From Verrucomicrobiia bacterium (lineage in GTDB: Bacteria; Verrucomicrobiota; Verrucomicrobiia; Limisphaerales; UBA1319): DNA of 6,832 nucleotides. The stretch is taken from positions 1 to 6,832 of the forward strand of contig JADGRT010000162.1 in assembly GCA_017880715.1 (NCBI GenBank). The letters are read 5' to 3'. The notes under the pieces are model-generated. The model had not been told where the DNA came from. It saw nothing but the letters and a program-made list of their open reading frames with translations, and ran no database searches. The translations under genes and the position numbers were made by a program. This document shows, in pieces, positions 6,039 to 6,832 of the stretch (positions within the stretch are counted from its first letter, which is position 1; every line of letters starts with the position of its first letter).

Positions 6039-6500
6039 ATGCTAATTCTTTCCAGGAAGTTTAACGAGAGTATTATCATCGACGGGCGCATCGTGGTGAA
6101 GGTGGTGCGTTTGGATAGCGATGTGGTCAAGCTGGGCATTGATGCCCCCATGGATGTGCCCGTGCATCGTCAGGAGATTTTTGACGAAATCCGGCGCAAT
6201 AACCGGGAAGCCCTGATGCAAACGCGTCCACCGGTTCCCCGCTTGAATGCCGCAATGTTTACCTCCCCGGTTCCAGCGGCCCCTCCGGCGGCGCCTCCCC
6301 CCGTGCCCGTGCCCGCACCCAGCCAGGCAGTGGCAGCGGAAGATCCGCCGGTTCGGGTCAAGGCAGCGCCGGTATCCAAGGTGACGACAACCGCCGCCGC
6401 CGCTCCCAAATCGGCGGCCCGAAAAAAGCCCCGCACCACCCGGACGAGCAAAGGAAAAGCTCAGCCAATCCAGACTAAGGTGCCGACGGGCAGTCGATGA
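6039..6500 (+). CDS. csrA: Carbon storage regulator CsrA with long C-terminal tail
   Basis: CsrA is a dimeric RNA-binding protein that contacts GGA motifs near ribosome-binding sites and controls translation or stability of target mRNAs. Residues 1-57 form a complete CsrA domain: MLILSRKFNESIIIDG (1-16), VVKLGIDAPMDVPVHRQEIF (29-48) with the RNA-contacting Arg44 at its usual position and Arg6 kept, then the short helix DEIRRNNREAL. Normal CsrA stops at 60-75 residues; this one has 153. The extra part has a Pro/Ala-rich linker (about 76-100) and a Lys/Arg/Thr-rich segment SAARKKPRTTRTSKGK (125-140). The start is fixed by MLIL; GAGGA sits 17 nt upstream inside the fliW 3' end and might be an autoregulatory CsrA contact. 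The 3' end overlaps the convergent transpeptidase gene by 40 bp. Confidence 0.94.
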   Translation: MLILSRKFNESIIIDGRIVVKVVRLDSDVVKLGIDAPMDVPVHRQEIFDEIRRNNREALMQTRPPVPRLNAAMFTSPVPAAPPAAPPPVPVPAPSQAVAAEDPPVRVKAAPVSKVTTTAAAAPKSAARKKPRTTRTSKGKAQPIQTKVPTGSR

Positions 6501-6832
6501 TAGAGCGGCAGCAGATCGCGGGCGGCCAGATGCACACAGCCGCGGGAAGCCGGCTGCCCTAGCGTCGTCTCGTTGCCCACGCCATGCAGGTAAATATAAC
6601 GGGCGAAGGAATCGACGTTGCCGCCGCGGTTTTTTCCGAGTTCCAGACCCTCCAGCCAGAGAAGGCGATGGGCGATGGCAGCCTCGGGAAGGCCCTGCCA
6701 AGTCAAGCCGATGGGTTGGCGGCCCTTAAACACCGTGCCCACCGGAAAACCCGCCCCCACTTTTCTTGCAATCCGGTGCAAGCCTAACGGGGTTTTCATC
6801 GAATGGGCCTCCTGTCCAACGCCAAAGCGTGA
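6461..6832 (-). CDS. L,D-transpeptidase (YkuD domain), 5' end outside the window
   Basis: YkuD enzymes make 3-3 peptidoglycan cross-links or attach proteins to the wall outside the cytoplasmic membrane, using a catalytic cysteine. The frame is open to the right edge; the visible 123 residues are the C-terminal two thirds of the domain. An internal ATG at 6797-6799 is not the start, because the codons before it (SRFGVGQEAHS) continue the family pattern leading into MKTPLGLHRI. The active site reads HGVGNETTLGQPASRGCVHL, with His83, Ser96, Gly98 and Cys99 of the fragment. Family members usually have S-H-G-C-x-R; here the His and Arg positions are Arg and His. LEGLELGKNRGG (60-71) is also typical. 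Signal peptide or lipobox would lie beyond the edge. The stop (TGA, plus-strand 6461-6463) lies inside convergent csrA. Confidence 0.92.
   Translation of the reverse strand, partial: SRFGVGQEAHSMKTPLGLHRIARKVGAGFPVGTVFKGRQPIGLTWQGLPEAAIAHRLLWLEGLELGKNRGGNVDSFARYIYLHGVGNETTLGQPASRGCVHLAARDLLPLYHRLPVGTLVWIG

Noticed and set aside
6042..6701. 219-codon minus-strand reading frame across csrA and the transpeptidase
   Set aside because: Arg/Gly-rich shadow of the Pro/Ala-rich csrA tail; its frame differs from the transpeptidase frame that contains the SRGC active site.

Overview
The window is ordinary bacterial chromosome, GC-rich by eye and densely coded. It looks most like a Verrucomicrobiota genome, perhaps of the Pedosphaera/Limisphaerales kind. 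That placement is inference. It rests on a bifunctional ribBA followed by ribH, a divergent complex I NuoM, near absence of strong Shine-Dalgarno sequences, and two GC-rich palindromic intergenic repeats of a style I associate from memory with that group. No 16S or other decisive marker is present.

Left edge (1-735): the last 21 codons of a plus-strand gene, possibly a RelE/ParE-type toxin, converge on ribH (minus strand, lumazine synthase). A GAGGAC-rich inverted repeat lies between them and touches the ribH stop codon. A second, 23-bp inverted repeat fills most of the gap between ribBA and ribH.

Centre left (736-2249): ribBA (minus strand) fuses DHBP synthase and GTP cyclohydrolase II. With ribH it supplies both precursor branches of riboflavin synthesis and joins them into lumazine. 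A 314-bp intergenic region separates ribBA from the divergent nuoM. It contains an 11-base match to the FMN-riboswitch core but no complete riboswitch that I can see.

Centre (2250-5231): nuoM and nuoN encode two antiporter-like, proton-pumping membrane subunits of NADH:quinone oxidoreductase (complex I). No nuoL or nuoK precedes them, so the nuo genes are split in this genome. NuoM has Leu where the family has the key lysine of helix 7; NuoN keeps all of its key charged residues.

Right (5232-6832): a 357-bp, partly AT-rich intergenic region leads into fliW-csrA, a two-gene unit for the protein antagonist FliW and the RNA-binding regulator CsrA. CsrA carries an unusual tail of about 90 residues, rich in Pro and Ala and ending in a basic segment. 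Its last 40 bp overlap, tail to tail, a minus-strand L,D-transpeptidase gene that runs off the right edge.

I found no RNA genes, CRISPR arrays, insertion sequences or phage genes, and no clear new multi-gene system. The points most worth a second look are the NuoM lysine loss, the CsrA tail with its convergent overlap, and the palindromic repeat set against the ribH start.
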